NCBI GenBank assembly: GCA_951812925.1
Contig: OX638370.1
Span: 97,292,897 to 97,356,896, forward strand
DNA length: 64,000 nt
Direction: 5' to 3'
DNA from: Calliopum simillimum
Lineage: Eukaryota > Arthropoda > Insecta > Diptera > Lauxaniidae
In this document: in pieces, positions 1 to 12,200 of the stretch
Numbering within the stretch: position 1 is the first letter of the stretch
Layout: each line of letters opens with the position of its first letter
Translations under genes and position numbers: made by a program
The notes under the pieces: generated by a model
The model's input: only the letters and a program-made list of their open reading frames with translations
Told to the model about the DNA's origin: nothing
Database searches by the model: none

Positions 1-560
1 TATTTTCTGCCATTTGCGCTGTACGTGGTTTACCGGAATGATATTAGTCTCCGAAAATGTGCAATAGGTAATATGGATTATTTGATAAGTTTATTAAAAC
101 GACCAATATATGATATATTATTGTCATTGCGGATGCAGTCCGTACATTAAAAACAATTGACAATTAATTTTCCAAATAAATTGTTCTTGTCGTTTATTTT
201 TCCATCTCTCTACGACGGTATGGCAGCACAACATTCTCAACTTTTCTCAATATTTCTTTTGACTACATTAATTTCTGCAGTGTTAGATTATGCAATTATC
301 TAGCGTGTTATAAAGTGCTACTCAATTTTAGTATTTATATCTATTAGTACGAGTATTGATAAGGAATATAATGAATGAAAAAGCTATCGCTGTTTTCGAC
401 AATATAGACGAAAATATAATAAATATTCTCAAGAATTTTTTTTTTATAGTAGCGTCCATTGCATTCTGAGAAAAATTTCTCAAAAATGTTTATTCATGAT
501 AAATCCCAATTTAATTTGAAATATAAAACTTTACAAATTTGACCCTGAGTAGCGCATCAC
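1..560. other. non-coding AT-rich left edge
   Basis: No exon or ORF with family resemblance is visible. A short stretch near 459-510 resembles one arm of the small hairpin element seen complete at 57951-58053 (shared words CTGAGAAAAATT and TATTCATGATAA). The region may lie in an intron of the thioredoxin-repeat gene, whose upstream exons must lie further left, but nothing here proves that. Confidence 0.5.
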
Positions 561-1665
561 ACATCCGCGCGATTTAAGGCAAAAAACTTTTTTCTATAGG
601 ATTTTGATGAGAGGTATCTCATTTTCTTCAGGAACTTACGCTGATGTCAAATTTGAAAGAATTTTTAAAATCCCAACGACAGTTTTTTTTTAAGTCGGGT
701 AAAGTGATTTTTCAGTACAAAATTTTTGACCATTTTTTTTTAAAGACCAAAATTTTGAAAACAGAGGCCTAAGAAAAAAATGTAAGCCGCAAACTTTATT
801 CTACAGATTTTTCCCTATCATTTGATACTAAGAACATAAAAATGTAACTGCCGTAGAAAAAGTTATAACTTTTTGAAAATGAGAGTGTTTTTTTGGTAGT
901 TTGCACACTAAAATCTATATATGCCAGGTAGGAAAAAATTGAAATCGAACTGTTGTGAACTAAAAAAAGGTGTCAAATTACTCCTTAGCACTTACTAAAT
1001 AAGACAAAAAAGTTTTGAAAAAAAAGTTCATCGACTACTGTTTGAAAAAGGTCGAAAAACGGTACATTTGTTAAAAAGCACAACAAAACAGAACAAAAAT
1101 AGTAATTTTCGATGATTTTATTAGTGGTGAATTTGAATCTGGTCCCAGAACTGCTTTATCACGTATAGTTACCGTACCGTTTTTCGACCTTTTTCAAACA
1201 GTAGTCGATGAACTTTTTTTCAAAACTTTTTTGTCTTATTTAGTAAGTGCTCAGGAGTAGTTTGACACCTTTTTTAGTTCACAACCGTTCGATTTCATTT
1301 TTTTCTACCTGGCATATATAGATTTTAGTGTGCAAACTACCAAAAAAACACTCTCATTTTCAAAAGGTTATAACTTTTTCTACGGCAGTTACATTTTTAT
1401 GTTCTTAATATCAAATGATAGGGAAAAATCTGTAGAATAAAGTTTGCGGCTTACATTTTTTTCTTAGGCCTCTGTTTTCAAAATTTTGGTCTTTAAAAAA
1501 AAATGGTCAAAAATTTTGTACTGAAAAATCACTTTACCCGACTTAAAAAAAAAACTGTCGTTGGGATTTTAAAAATTCTTTCAAATTTGACATCAGCGTA
1601 AGTTCCTGAAGAAAATGAGATACCTCTCATCAAAATCCTAAAGAAAACGCATTTCGCGCGGACGT
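561..1665. mobile_element. long foldback element, arms of about 500 bp
   Basis: The left half is repeated as a near-perfect reverse complement in the right half: the arm from about 566 to 1075 matches the arm from about 1175 to 1660. The ends read ACATCCGCGCGA on the left and, in reverse complement, ACGTCCGCGCGA on the right. The direct repeat gcatcac lies just outside both ends (554-560 and 1666-1672). An alternative boundary gives termini CACRTCCGCGCGA with the 5-bp duplication catca, which would suit a Transib-type element. No coding capacity is seen. The centre, 1050-1200, resembles the foldback at 17657-18195. Confidence 0.8.
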
Positions 1666-2557
1666 GCATCACTATTAAAAATAGTGGTTTGAGTCTCTTC
1701 GGTAATGCCTAGTAAAATTTTCCGTAGAATGTTTTTGTAAAACATTGTAACCCATTTTTTAGAAAAAGGGATTAAGAAGACCCATAAAACCAGGATATAA
1801 TTGGGTGATATTGGGACAAGAAGTTTTATCTAATGTCAAGTCTTAAATTTTAACAGTAGGGTGAACTTTCGAAAGTACGTTTTTCCGCTTATTTTAACTA
1901 TTTATCGTGAGCTGAAAGTTCGAGATATTGTTTTTTTTTATATACCTTGATTCGAGATGAAAAATTTTATGTATCGAACCGTTTATTCCGAGATTTTGCA
2001 TAATCTATATGCATAAGCTAAAACGAATTTTTTAAATTCTCAGTTCTTTTTTAAATCGTAGAATTTTTGAGTGCTAAAACTTTTACAAAGAAGGTAAGGT
2101 CCATAAAATCTACATGAGTACATATAACAGAGGCAATGGGTGAAAAAAAAAATATTTTTTTTTAGCAACAACATTAAAATAATTGTGCAGTATGAAACAA
2201 CTTAAAAGCAAAATAGTTTTTACTAATCACAAAGATCATTCACGTGTACTAAAATTATTAATTAAACGAAAATATGTTTAATATATTAGTACTTGCTTCA
2301 AATACCATATCTCACTGAACTTTTCCCGAATAATTAAAACGTTGGACTGCTACTCTGGACGAGTGGGTTCGAATTCTGTCCAAATAGATTATTATTATTT
2401 TTTTTTTTTGGATTTTTTGTTGTATGGTCCTTTAAACCTTAGGCCTGGCGCAAGATTATCTAAGTGGGGCTTTCCATTAGAGAAAAAAACCAAGGAACTT
2501 TATCACATCCCGGAGGTAGCAACTTATTATCAGCCTAAAATGCAGAGATTTTTTTAA
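1666..2557. other. no recognisable feature
   Basis: AT-rich DNA. The short open frame near 2342-2557 begins with TTG, runs through a homopolymer of T and has no family resemblance, so it is not called. Confidence 0.5.
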
Positions 2558-2747
2558 TCTATATATTAATACGCATGACAAAAATTTGTCGTACCTTTTT
2601 TACTATGTTAGAAATGGAGCACGACTTTGAATTATACACCATTAGAAAAGTATTTGTGTGTAAATGTGCACAAAGTTAAAATTATTTTAATATTTTGCCA
2701 TTCAACCAGGTAAAATTAAATGCAATATTAACAACGACAAAATACGC
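2558..2747 (+). mobile_element. Helitron-like element, 5' fragment
   Basis: This is the 5' portion of the family seen at 58869-59292 and 26225-26639. It begins TCTATATATTAATACG directly after a host A and shares the block running through ACAAAAATTTGTCGTACC and TGCACAAAGTTAAAATT. Similarity stops where the foldback at 2748-3236 starts, so the 3' hairpin and terminal CTAG are absent. Confidence 0.6.
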
Positions 2748-3236
2748 GGTCATTTCTCGATTCTTAATCCAAATTCGGTCACAGAAATGCTCTAGTGGGT
2801 CCAGCTTTCAAGAAATCCTAACCTAAAAGATCGAAAACCCCCATTTTTATGCTATTTTTGGGGTTATGTAACAAGTCAAAGTAATATTTAACCATGAAAC
2901 TATATAACACTGGTTAAAAAACAAGTCCTAATCTTTTTATCCCTGTTTGAATTATATCAATATTTTTTTTTCTTCTCAGAAATATCGTAAGCTAAATTAA
3001 CGAGAAACCGCGTTTTTTGCACTTTTTCAATTTTTTTTCGGAGAGAAAAAAAATATCGATATGATTTAAACAGGGTTTTAAAAACAAAGAGTAATATTTT
3101 TTCATTGCCAAAGATTTCCCTGACTTGCTACAAACTTCAAAAAGAACATAAAAACGGGGTTTTTCGATTTTTTAGGATAGGATATCTCAAAAGTCAGAAT
3201 TCGGATAAAGAATCAAAGAATACATCGAAAATGACC
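2748..3236. repeat. foldback (palindromic) repeat
   Basis: GGTCATTTCTCGA near the left end pairs with TCGAAAATGACC near the right end. Matching inverted blocks continue inward (AAATTCGG with GAATTCGGA; ATCCTAACCTAAAA with TTTTTTAGGATAGGA; CCCTGTTTGAATTATATC with GATATGATTTAAACAGGG). The turn is near 3000-3030. A diverged fragment with the same central words (AAATATCGTAA, ATATCGATAT) occurs at about 6465-6660. No target duplication was identified. Confidence 0.65.
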
Positions 3237-4056
3237 AATTTTATAATTGTTTGGTAATTTTTTTTTGGATCTGTAGCATTAAAAAAAATCTTAACGAAAA
3301 TAACTTACAAGGTAAATATCTTCTGAAGGTGAGAATCTATGGTTTTCCCGTTTTTGGATTTTTAATATACGTAAGTTTTAATTTTTTTTTTTTTTTTTTT
3401 TTGTTTAGAAAAACATATACCAAATTTCTGCAATTTTGATAGTAAATATAGGCATATTTTTCAAAAATAAGCAGCTATGATTTCGGGAAACAACGTTTTC
3501 AACGTGAAAAGCCGTAGAAAAATACTGCATATTGAAAAATCTCTAAACTTTATGCTGATATTAAGTTGGTTCATACATGTTCTGTCTGGAAATAGCTTTT
3601 GTATGTGATATCCTTTTTTTAAAGGCTTATATGTTTACTCGAAAAATTGGGATCCAATTGAAAAATGGTATGAATACGGCTTGTTAAGTATAATTTTGGC
3701 TACCTGTACCCGTTGACAAAAAATAATTTTATTGCATGTAGTTTTTGCTATATAACTTTAAGTAGACCTCAAAACAGTATCCTGACGTAATAAAAAAAAA
3801 AACAAGTTCAGATTTGTAATAAGGAAGCCTTATTTCACCTTAAACGGCTATAAATACCGAGAACGGAAAACCATGTTTGGACTGTTAGGGGATAAAAAAA
3901 TGGACCATCGCAGATCCTGGCAAAATTCACCTTCTTGCTACTAAGGATCCTACCTATAAGAATCCGAGTCAGGTCCGTCTGGTGCCTAACATATTATCAA
4001 AATATAAAATTTATCTAAAGCAGCGGTATTTTCTATTCCTTCAATAGGAACACATT
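3237..4056. other. no recognisable feature
   Basis: AT-rich with T homopolymers. No exon-like signal, paired termini or family resemblance was seen. Confidence 0.4.
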
Positions 4057-4421
4057 TAGGCCTGTTCCGTAATCCGTGTGGTTTCAATTACTTTTCATTT
4101 AGGAAGCTTTTTCATGAAAATGGTGAGTCACACGGCAAAAAATAATAGGAACTTTTATGTGGGCAATTAAAGGTTCTACAAATAACATTGATTGACATTA
4201 ACGAAAAAGTAACCGTTAAGGAAATATTATTAAAAAACCACAAAAAGTCGAAAAAAACAGTTACTTTTTCGTAAATACAAATGAATATTATTTATTGAAC
4301 CTGTAATTCTCCACAAAAGAGATTCTGTTACTTTTTATCGTTTGACTTTTTTTACCATTTTCATCAAAAAGGCTCCTAAGTGAAAAGTAATTGAAACCAC
4401 GCGGATAACGGAATAGGCCTG
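4057..4421. mobile_element. palindromic MITE with AGGCCT ends, 3-bp duplication
   Basis: The ends are TAGGCCTGTTCCG on the left and, reverse complemented, CAGGCCTATTCCG on the right. Inverted similarity runs through GTGGTTTCAATTACTTTTCA and into the arms. The direct repeat att lies at 4054-4056 and 4422-4424. A second copy is at 27703-28086. No coding capacity. Confidence 0.7.
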
Positions 4422-4960
4422 ATTGGTTCAAATTACACTAATACAGTAAAGTCATTAACTAATGTTATCATTTTTCTTCACGATTAGCACATCAAATACG
4501 CTTTCTCAAAACTAATTAGAATAATTTTTGTCATATTACGAACATATTAAATATCAAAGTTCTAAAATAATAATTTTTATTAATATACTATACATTAATA
4601 TGGTTTCAATGGCATTCAAAAAATTAAAAAAAAAAAAAACAATTAACTAGTAAATAGGCAAAATGCCAAAATAAATATTTTTAAACTAAATACAAATAAA
4701 AAAATTAGTACAATTTTTAATGCTGCAATAAAGTATTAAAAAATAAACGATACAAAACCACAACATAACAGAAAAAAAATAAAAAAAATTTAATAGAGTG
4801 GGTTGGAAGAAAATGCTTTACAAATTGATTGATTACTGCAGCATACAGGTATGTCGAATATATATATAATATATACATGTAATATATATATTCCAGCTAA
4901 TATTCCAGCTAAACTTTTGCATTTTTCCTTTTTTTTGTTGGATTTATGTCATATCAATAG
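4422..4960. other. intronic DNA with an (AT)n tract
   Basis: AT-rich DNA leading to the acceptor of the first exon seen in the thioredoxin-repeat gene. A TATA-type simple repeat lies at about 4857-4895. Nothing else was recognised. Confidence 0.5.
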
Positions 4961-6261
4961 GCGGCATTGAAGATGAACAGGAAGTATTTCGCTGGATATT
5001 GGAACAAAAAGCTGATGAAAGTATTGAACTGATCGATAGAGATACACTTAATGAATATATTGGCACAAAAGATTTTTTGGCGGTTGTATTTTGTAAGTAT
5101 ACTGAGGATGTCGACTATAAATTTAACTCTGGGGCAGTTTCTATTTACAGCTTGAATTTTAGATTTTTTCTCTTTTTATTTTCTTAACTTAAGTAGTAAA
5201 AGATTTAGCATAGTTAGCTATGTAATATATAAAGGCTACAGCGTACCCCGAAAACTGTAACTGCTTAATTATTTTCTATATTTGTAAAAATGTAAAGAAA
5301 ACTTGTATATATCTACAATTTATAGACATACATACGTATTTATATATATCTAGAATGCAATATCTATTTCTCAATACTATTTTCAGATAGAGAAGAAGAC
5401 TCTGATTCACCGCGCGTTTTACGTCATATAGAATTGATCGATGACGAAGCCGCTGAGTATGGAATACATGTAGTAAAAATGAATGATAAACTTATGGCTA
5501 AGAAATACGGCTATAGAAATCCACCGGGTATAACATATTTCCGAAAAGGTTTGTCAGAGTCAATCCATTGAAAAGCCCATTGAATAACTTTGAATGTGTT
5601 TTTTTTAACCATGCAGGCAAATACATCAATTACGATGGCGATATTGATGATGAGGAAGAGGTGCTTGATTGGTTGACAAGCCCAGCCAACATGGAAATGA
5701 CTGATCATATTGAACAGGTTAATCGTAAAATGTTTGAGAAAATACGTAAAACTTCTGATTATTTGGCAGTTATATTCTGTAGGTTACATACAAATAAATA
5801 CAAAATAAATTTATAGCTCAATTTTAGGAATACGCAATGCATTATTATTATCTATATGCACATTATTTCAGATAGCGAAGAGTGCAAGCAGTGTCCACGC
5901 GTACTCGTCGAAGTCGAGCATATCGATGATGAAGCCGATAAGGCGGGTATTGATTTTGTTAAAATTGATGATAAGCAAATGGCCAAAGAATTCGGCGTGT
6001 TCGCTTTGCCAGCGATTGTTTTCTTTAAGCCAACATCAAGGGAGCCAGTTATTTACGCCGGTATGTTTGGGATTAATTTCGTTAATCGTAGTATGGCGAC
6101 CATAAAACTAATTCATTTTACAGGTGATCTTTATGAAGAAGAACAAATCCTCACTTGGTTACTCACGCAAAAGGATCCAAGTGGGGATGTTATTGAAGAT
6201 CTCGAAGGCGAAAGGCTTGTGCAATTAATTGAAGAATCTGGTGCCATTGCTGTATATTTTT
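4961..6261 (+). CDS. thioredoxin-repeat gene, first exon cluster in window
   Basis: Five exons separated by short introns encode units 1 and 2 and the first half of unit 3. Donors are GTAAGT, GTTTGT, GTAGGT, GTATGT and GTAAGT; acceptors end in AG after T-rich tracts. Exons alternate between first-half and second-half type and keep phase 1. Unit 1 has EEDSDSPR where the others have a CxxC motif; unit 2 has EECKQCPR. Confidence 0.85.
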
Positions 6262-9200
6262 GTAAGTATATCTTGCATGGTATGACCTTAAAATTGTATT
6301 TCAAAAAAAGCTAAGGCCTTTTATTCAGGTCTATCATTAAGGTCAACCATGTAGAGCGCTGCAATCGATTTGGTGACGTGAACATTATTGGTTTTGCCCT
6401 TTACTTTAAAATGTATTGCGTTTACAATACGCATTTTGAATTGTATCGATAGGCATCTATTTCTTTCTTCGAAATATCGTAAACTAAAATAGATCCGTGG
6501 AATAAATCGTGGGTTTGCACTTTTGTTAGCATTTAAGGTTAGGATATTTTCATAAAACAGATATCGATATAAATCAAAGTGTATTTTAAAGGAAAAACCT
6601 AGTAATTACAACTTCATATGGCTAAAACTACCTTTTCTTGTTATAAAACAGCATGTTTGACTATCTTTTGAGAGATAATTTGGCAACGAAAATGCTGACG
6701 AACTTGCTACGATAGGATCATCAACTGACACAGTTTCTGAAACCTATATTATGAATTCACTTGTATTAATTTGAGCCAAAATTGACTCAAAATGTATTTT
6801 CTGGGCTAATTTAAGATGGTCAAACTTAACGACATACGTCTTGGTCTCGGTCTTGATATTGGACAGTGACTCTTGGTCTTGGTCTCGATATCGAGTTTTC
6901 GTCTTAGTCTTGATCTTGGTCTTTAAGTCTTGGTCTCGGTATTGGTCTTGGTCTTGAAAAAATGTCTAAAGGTTGATGAGTATTTAAAATTTCCCAACTT
7001 TATTTTTCCAAATTTCGAATTGAGAGATGATTTTATACTCGAAATGGACGTAACACACCTATTAATTATAAATTCGCAAGACTAAAAAGCGGTCTTGGCT
7101 TTGATGATCATGTGAAATTAACTCATTAGATGGGCGAATCCTCAGAATTTTAATTGGTGTCATTTCAACGCACTATTTCATAGGCAGGCACGCCTCAAGA
7201 TTTGGGCTCACTGACGTTGGAAATCTTTGTAGAAGTTGTAAAGATCCTAACGTCGAAGAGTATATTTTTCATTTCCTTTATGAATGCGAACAGCGCTGGC
7301 AAACCAACGTTATAACCTAATCGAAAGTCATTTCTTCGACTCTCTTGAAGATATCGCGTTTAAGAGTTCATTAAAATTTCGAAATGGTTCTTTTTAGTTG
7401 GGAATGAAGCAGTGGCGGATCCAAGGAGGGACGACGGGACCGATCGGCCCCCCCTCTCAAGCCAAATGATTACATTTTTTTTTTAAATTATATGTAAAGA
7501 TTTTAAAAACATTCTGTTATTATCTAGAAATGTAGTCAATCGGCCCCCCTCTTGACAATGCTGGATCCGCCACTGGAATGAAGTTTACAATGGGCTCAAC
7601 TGCGGCTTAAGTTAAAATGACACCTGTCATCTCCTGTGCCAGCCTAACTTTACCTAGTTCAAGTTGGGTTTTGAAAGAAAAATCAAGTACATTCGACTAG
7701 TATATCGAATCCTATGGCTAAAAAATACCTTGTCTTGTTACAGTTTTTTTTAATCTATGTAGTTTAACCTTTTTCACATCATATTGATTTTTTGTCAAAT
7801 AAATCAAACTTTTTCCAAATCAAATTGAACTTTTTTTAAATCGAATTAAAGTTTTTCCAAATCAAATATAACTTTTTTCAAATCAAATTATACTTTTTCC
7901 AAATCATATTAAACTTTTTCTAACAGTTACATTTTTCCGTTCAAATTAAACTTTTTCCAATTAAATTCGAATTAAACATTGCAAAAAATATACTTACAAT
8001 GATATTCCACCGTACCTAAATCAGTTATCGTCATAAAACTTGGTATATGGAGGAATATTATGTCTACCGAACACCTTCCAAAATGTGGATGGATTTGATT
8101 TGAAAAAAAAAATCAATATGATGTGGAAAAGGCTTAACTTGGAGTGGAAAAATAACTTTAAAAATAACAATTCGAATTCAACATCATTCAAATAGATAAA
8201 AAATTATTATGCCTGATTTGAGAATCTGTTTAATTAATAAAAAAGTCCAGAAATACGTAAAAGTTCAATATCTCATTAAAGCTCTTTAGTATGAGGCCAA
8301 ATTTTGAATTTTTATTATATTTTATGTCAACCCAAACATAGGCGATTTCTTTTTCGGGCTGTATACGGATTTTCCCCTCAAAGTTAAACCTTTTCCACAA
8401 CAAATTGATCTTTTTTTTAACTCAAATTAAACTTTTTTCAAATCAAAATAAACTTTTTCAAGATCAATTTAAACTTTTTCTAAATCGAATTAATCATTTT
8501 CCAAATCAAATTAAACTTTTCCAAATCAAATTAAACTTTGTGAAAAAACACGCTTAAATGATATACGTCTGGTTTTTTTTTTCACCCTCTTACGAAACTA
8601 ATAGTACATTCCACGAATTGTTTAAGTGGGTGCTACGTCCCCTTTCCAAGCCCTTCCACAATTTGGCAGGTGTTTGGTAGACATAGTATTAACCAAGTTT
8701 TAGAACGATAGCTGCAGTAGGTGCAGACATATATGATATTAAAGCAATTTTTTTTTTTTTTTCCAAAATTTTATTTGATTTGGAAAAAGTTTAAGTTGAT
8801 TTGGAAAAATGGGGGTGAATTTAATTTGTAAGAAGTTTATTTTGATATGCTAAAAGTTTAATATGAATTGAAAATATTTGGTGTGGAAAAGATTCAACTT
8901 GGAGTGGAAAACCTGTACTCTATCGACTACTTCAAAGTTAAAGAGCATTTCCAAATGTTCAACGTTACACTTTTGCGCAAATAGGTTGCAGTGCAACGTA
9001 GGTAATTTTTTCCGAATAAATATACTTAATATATTTACGTATAAGGACGACTGCTAAAACTGTAATTAACATGAAAACTTTAACCAAAACTCAAAGGATG
9101 ACAAACAACTTGACGCAGCTAGGAAAAGAAATTTATATTTTTACAGCTAATCACTGTGACTAACAACTAAATAATTGTTTGAAATAAAATTCTTTTAAAT

Positions 9201-12200
9201 ATATCTTTTCTTTTATAAAAAAAAAAAAATAAAAAAATATCAAATTACGAAATACACTTAAACTGTCGATATACCAATATACAATTCCAATATTATGATT
9301 CTGACAATAACTGCGATTTCTGTAACAAATACTTCCACTCGAAAACATAACGCTGATAACATAATGTTTAGGGAACAAAACACAGTGTGATATTTGCACT
9401 TCGAAAGCGGCACGTAAGGCCCGTTTAAAAAAAGAAAAAGAACAACAACAAGAAGGTGGTGCTGGTGCAGCCGCAGCATTCGGAACAACTGAACCTGAAG
9501 CGTCGGAAGGAGGTGAAAGCACCGCTGAAGAGACACCATCGGCAAAATCAGCAGCAAAGCATGAAGATGGTAGTGAAACAAGCGAAAGCACAATTTTTAG
9601 CATTGAACCAATGATGTACCAATGTACCATGTGCCCTGTATCATACTTACGTTATGTAGTATCCTTTGTAACATCACAACAAAAAAAAAAAAAAAAAAAA
9701 AAACAATACACACACATGCAATTCTTACCCGTATATATGTTAATTCGTATGTGGATGTAGTCAAGTGACAAGTAGCTTCCAAATATTCTATCTATGCTCT
9801 CCTGCATCTAAATTATTGACGAACCCATTTGATTGCACTTATCTCTTTATAATTTTATTTTCTAGCATACCCTGCCTGCTATTGTTGTTACTATATTGCA
9901 CAATTATACACACATTGAAATGAAACGCGAGTGACATTTTCAATTGTATATACTTATGCGACTATTGATTTTAAAATTATTTTTCTGATGCTTCGGATTT
10001 TTTTTCTTAGAAAAATAACATTTAAAGCTAAAATAAAAACTGCGATATATTTTTGTGTCACTTACGTTTCATTTTCGTTGAATTGACTTAGTGTTTATTT
10101 CTTCTTGTGTATCCTCCTTTATTCACACAATATACTTACATAGCTGTTTAATGTTAATCATTAATCGTACTTATGATAAGTACATAATTGGAATGATTAC
10201 ACGAAATTCATAGAATACATGTTCCTTAGTAGTATCTCCCTGCAGCGCATCTTACCAATAACAAACAACTATCCCTGAATTTCTTTCATTCTTTCTAAAT
10301 GTTTGCAATGTTTTATGTTTCTCCCTTTTATCTACTGTTGTTTTATTTCCAATACATCGTTTTTTTAATTCAATTTATGTTCCCTAGATGCCGATGGTTG
10401 TGAACAATGCACCAAAGTATTGGAAGAACTTGAAAATATTGATGATGACTGTGACAAACATGGTATAACCTTTGTCAAAACGCGTGATTTTTCAGTGGCT
10501 GATGGTTATGGTGTACACGAATATCCCGCTTTAGTTTACTTTGAAGGTGGCATACCCAATGTGTTTGAAGGTAAGAAATATTTTTTAATTGTGGAAAATT
10601 TTTATATATTTATGCACATATATTTATAACACCTAAAATACCCATTATTTAGAAATAAATAATAACTAGTTAAGGTGCTATCTTTGACCAGGCCAAATAT
10701 TTAATAGCCTACACTGCACTATGGGTAAAATAGCACATTATTCTGTCAAAACCTACACTCAGGGAAAAAAGGACAACTTTCACTCTTGATTCAATAGATA
10801 TCAGAAACGATTTGGCTCCGAAGGCGAACAATTGGTTTGAAGTTATTAAATTGAATGTGATTAGTATTCAAACCAAATAATATTTTCTTTTGATTTAACA
10901 AATATTTGAGGTTGATTCAAAGAAAATTTCCTTTTGATTTAAAAAACATTCGCGGTAGGTTCAAATGCATTTATATTTGTTTTATTTTTTTTGTTTTACA
11001 TGCGAATCCGAATCGGTTTCTTCTTCAATTGTTATATTTAGGTATTCAGCTTTCTTGTACTCGTCGGTATTATCCATTTTACTTTTTTTCGGCACCACAC
11101 ACGCACACGTTTTCGTTGAACTTTGCAAATATTGCGACACTCTTATTCTGATTCAGATTTTTGCGTGACGTACTACATGGTTAGATAGAAGAACAAGACC
11201 GAAGCATGAACGTCACATTGTCGTATTTTCGTTGAACTTACCAATTGATTGATGACTTTGAATCAATAGTAAAGTAGTTGATTTTATAAAACAATTTTTC
11301 CCTGAGTGTATAACGTCTATATTATCATGGTGATCAACTGGAAATATAGTTTTTATGTTGACTCTACAAAAAAACAATTCTCAGAAAAATCTTAACCCTT
11401 GTACTACCGGGTCGAAAATGGTACGTACTACACTTTTTAAATTAATAATACATACCTGCAAGGTTTTGATTCTAAACATTTCCGAAGTAACTTTGTGCGT
11501 AAAATCCGAATTCGGAGTCAAAATTTGGCCATCACCTTAGGGTTTGTAGATATTTCAGGTTAAATACACTAAAAATGTTTTTTTTTGATTATTTTGAGAT
11601 TTAACTTATTAACCACTTAGTACTTTTCTGTTGACATCTTGAAATCCCATAAAACGGGTAAAACGACACGACTTTGGATTTCATGATATCATCTTAAATC
11701 TGCAATAACTTTTGAAGAAAGTATTGTATGGCACTTTTTAAGAGCTCGTTTTGAAGGTGAATGAAATAGTAATGATTTATGCAAAAAAAAAATTTTCGTA
11801 GCTTACAACTAACCTCAAAAGTACTAATTTTTCGTATATTAACCTAAAATATCTCTATTTTTCATAAAACCTAATGCAAAAATAATTCGCACTTTTACCC
11901 AAGTAACTTGCATTAGCAGTGTATGCAGTATTTTCTAATAAGATATTGAAAAACAGCTTCTTCTTTTCTTTTTTGTCTGTCTTTTGCAATCAGACTTCGA
12001 ATAAATCGGAATTTTTTATAACACTATAATGTCTACACTAGGGATGCCAATTTTCGGGCTTTTTGGCGATCCCGGGATTTCGGGATTGTAAAATTGTAAG
12101 CACCGATTTTTATTCGACTTGACTCATTTTTTTTGGTAATTGAATTTAGAAAAAAACAAACACTTTAGTTTATGCAGTTTTTGAAAAAAAAAAAAAAAAT

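Larger units (their letters stand above)
6262..9371. other. large intron filled with repeats
   Basis: This intron of the thioredoxin-repeat gene holds a diverged fragment of the 2748-3236 foldback family (about 6465-6660), a GGTCTTG-rich repeat, a short hAT MITE and two TA-flanked MITEs, all listed separately. The rest (about 6262-6465, 7115-7400, 8160-8360 and 8920-9371) shows nothing recognisable. Confidence 0.6.

Noticed and set aside
9160..9630. Long minus-strand frames opposite the candidate exon 9372-9773
   Set aside because: They mirror the plus-strand coding-like composition, have no family resemblance and run into simple A/T sequence.
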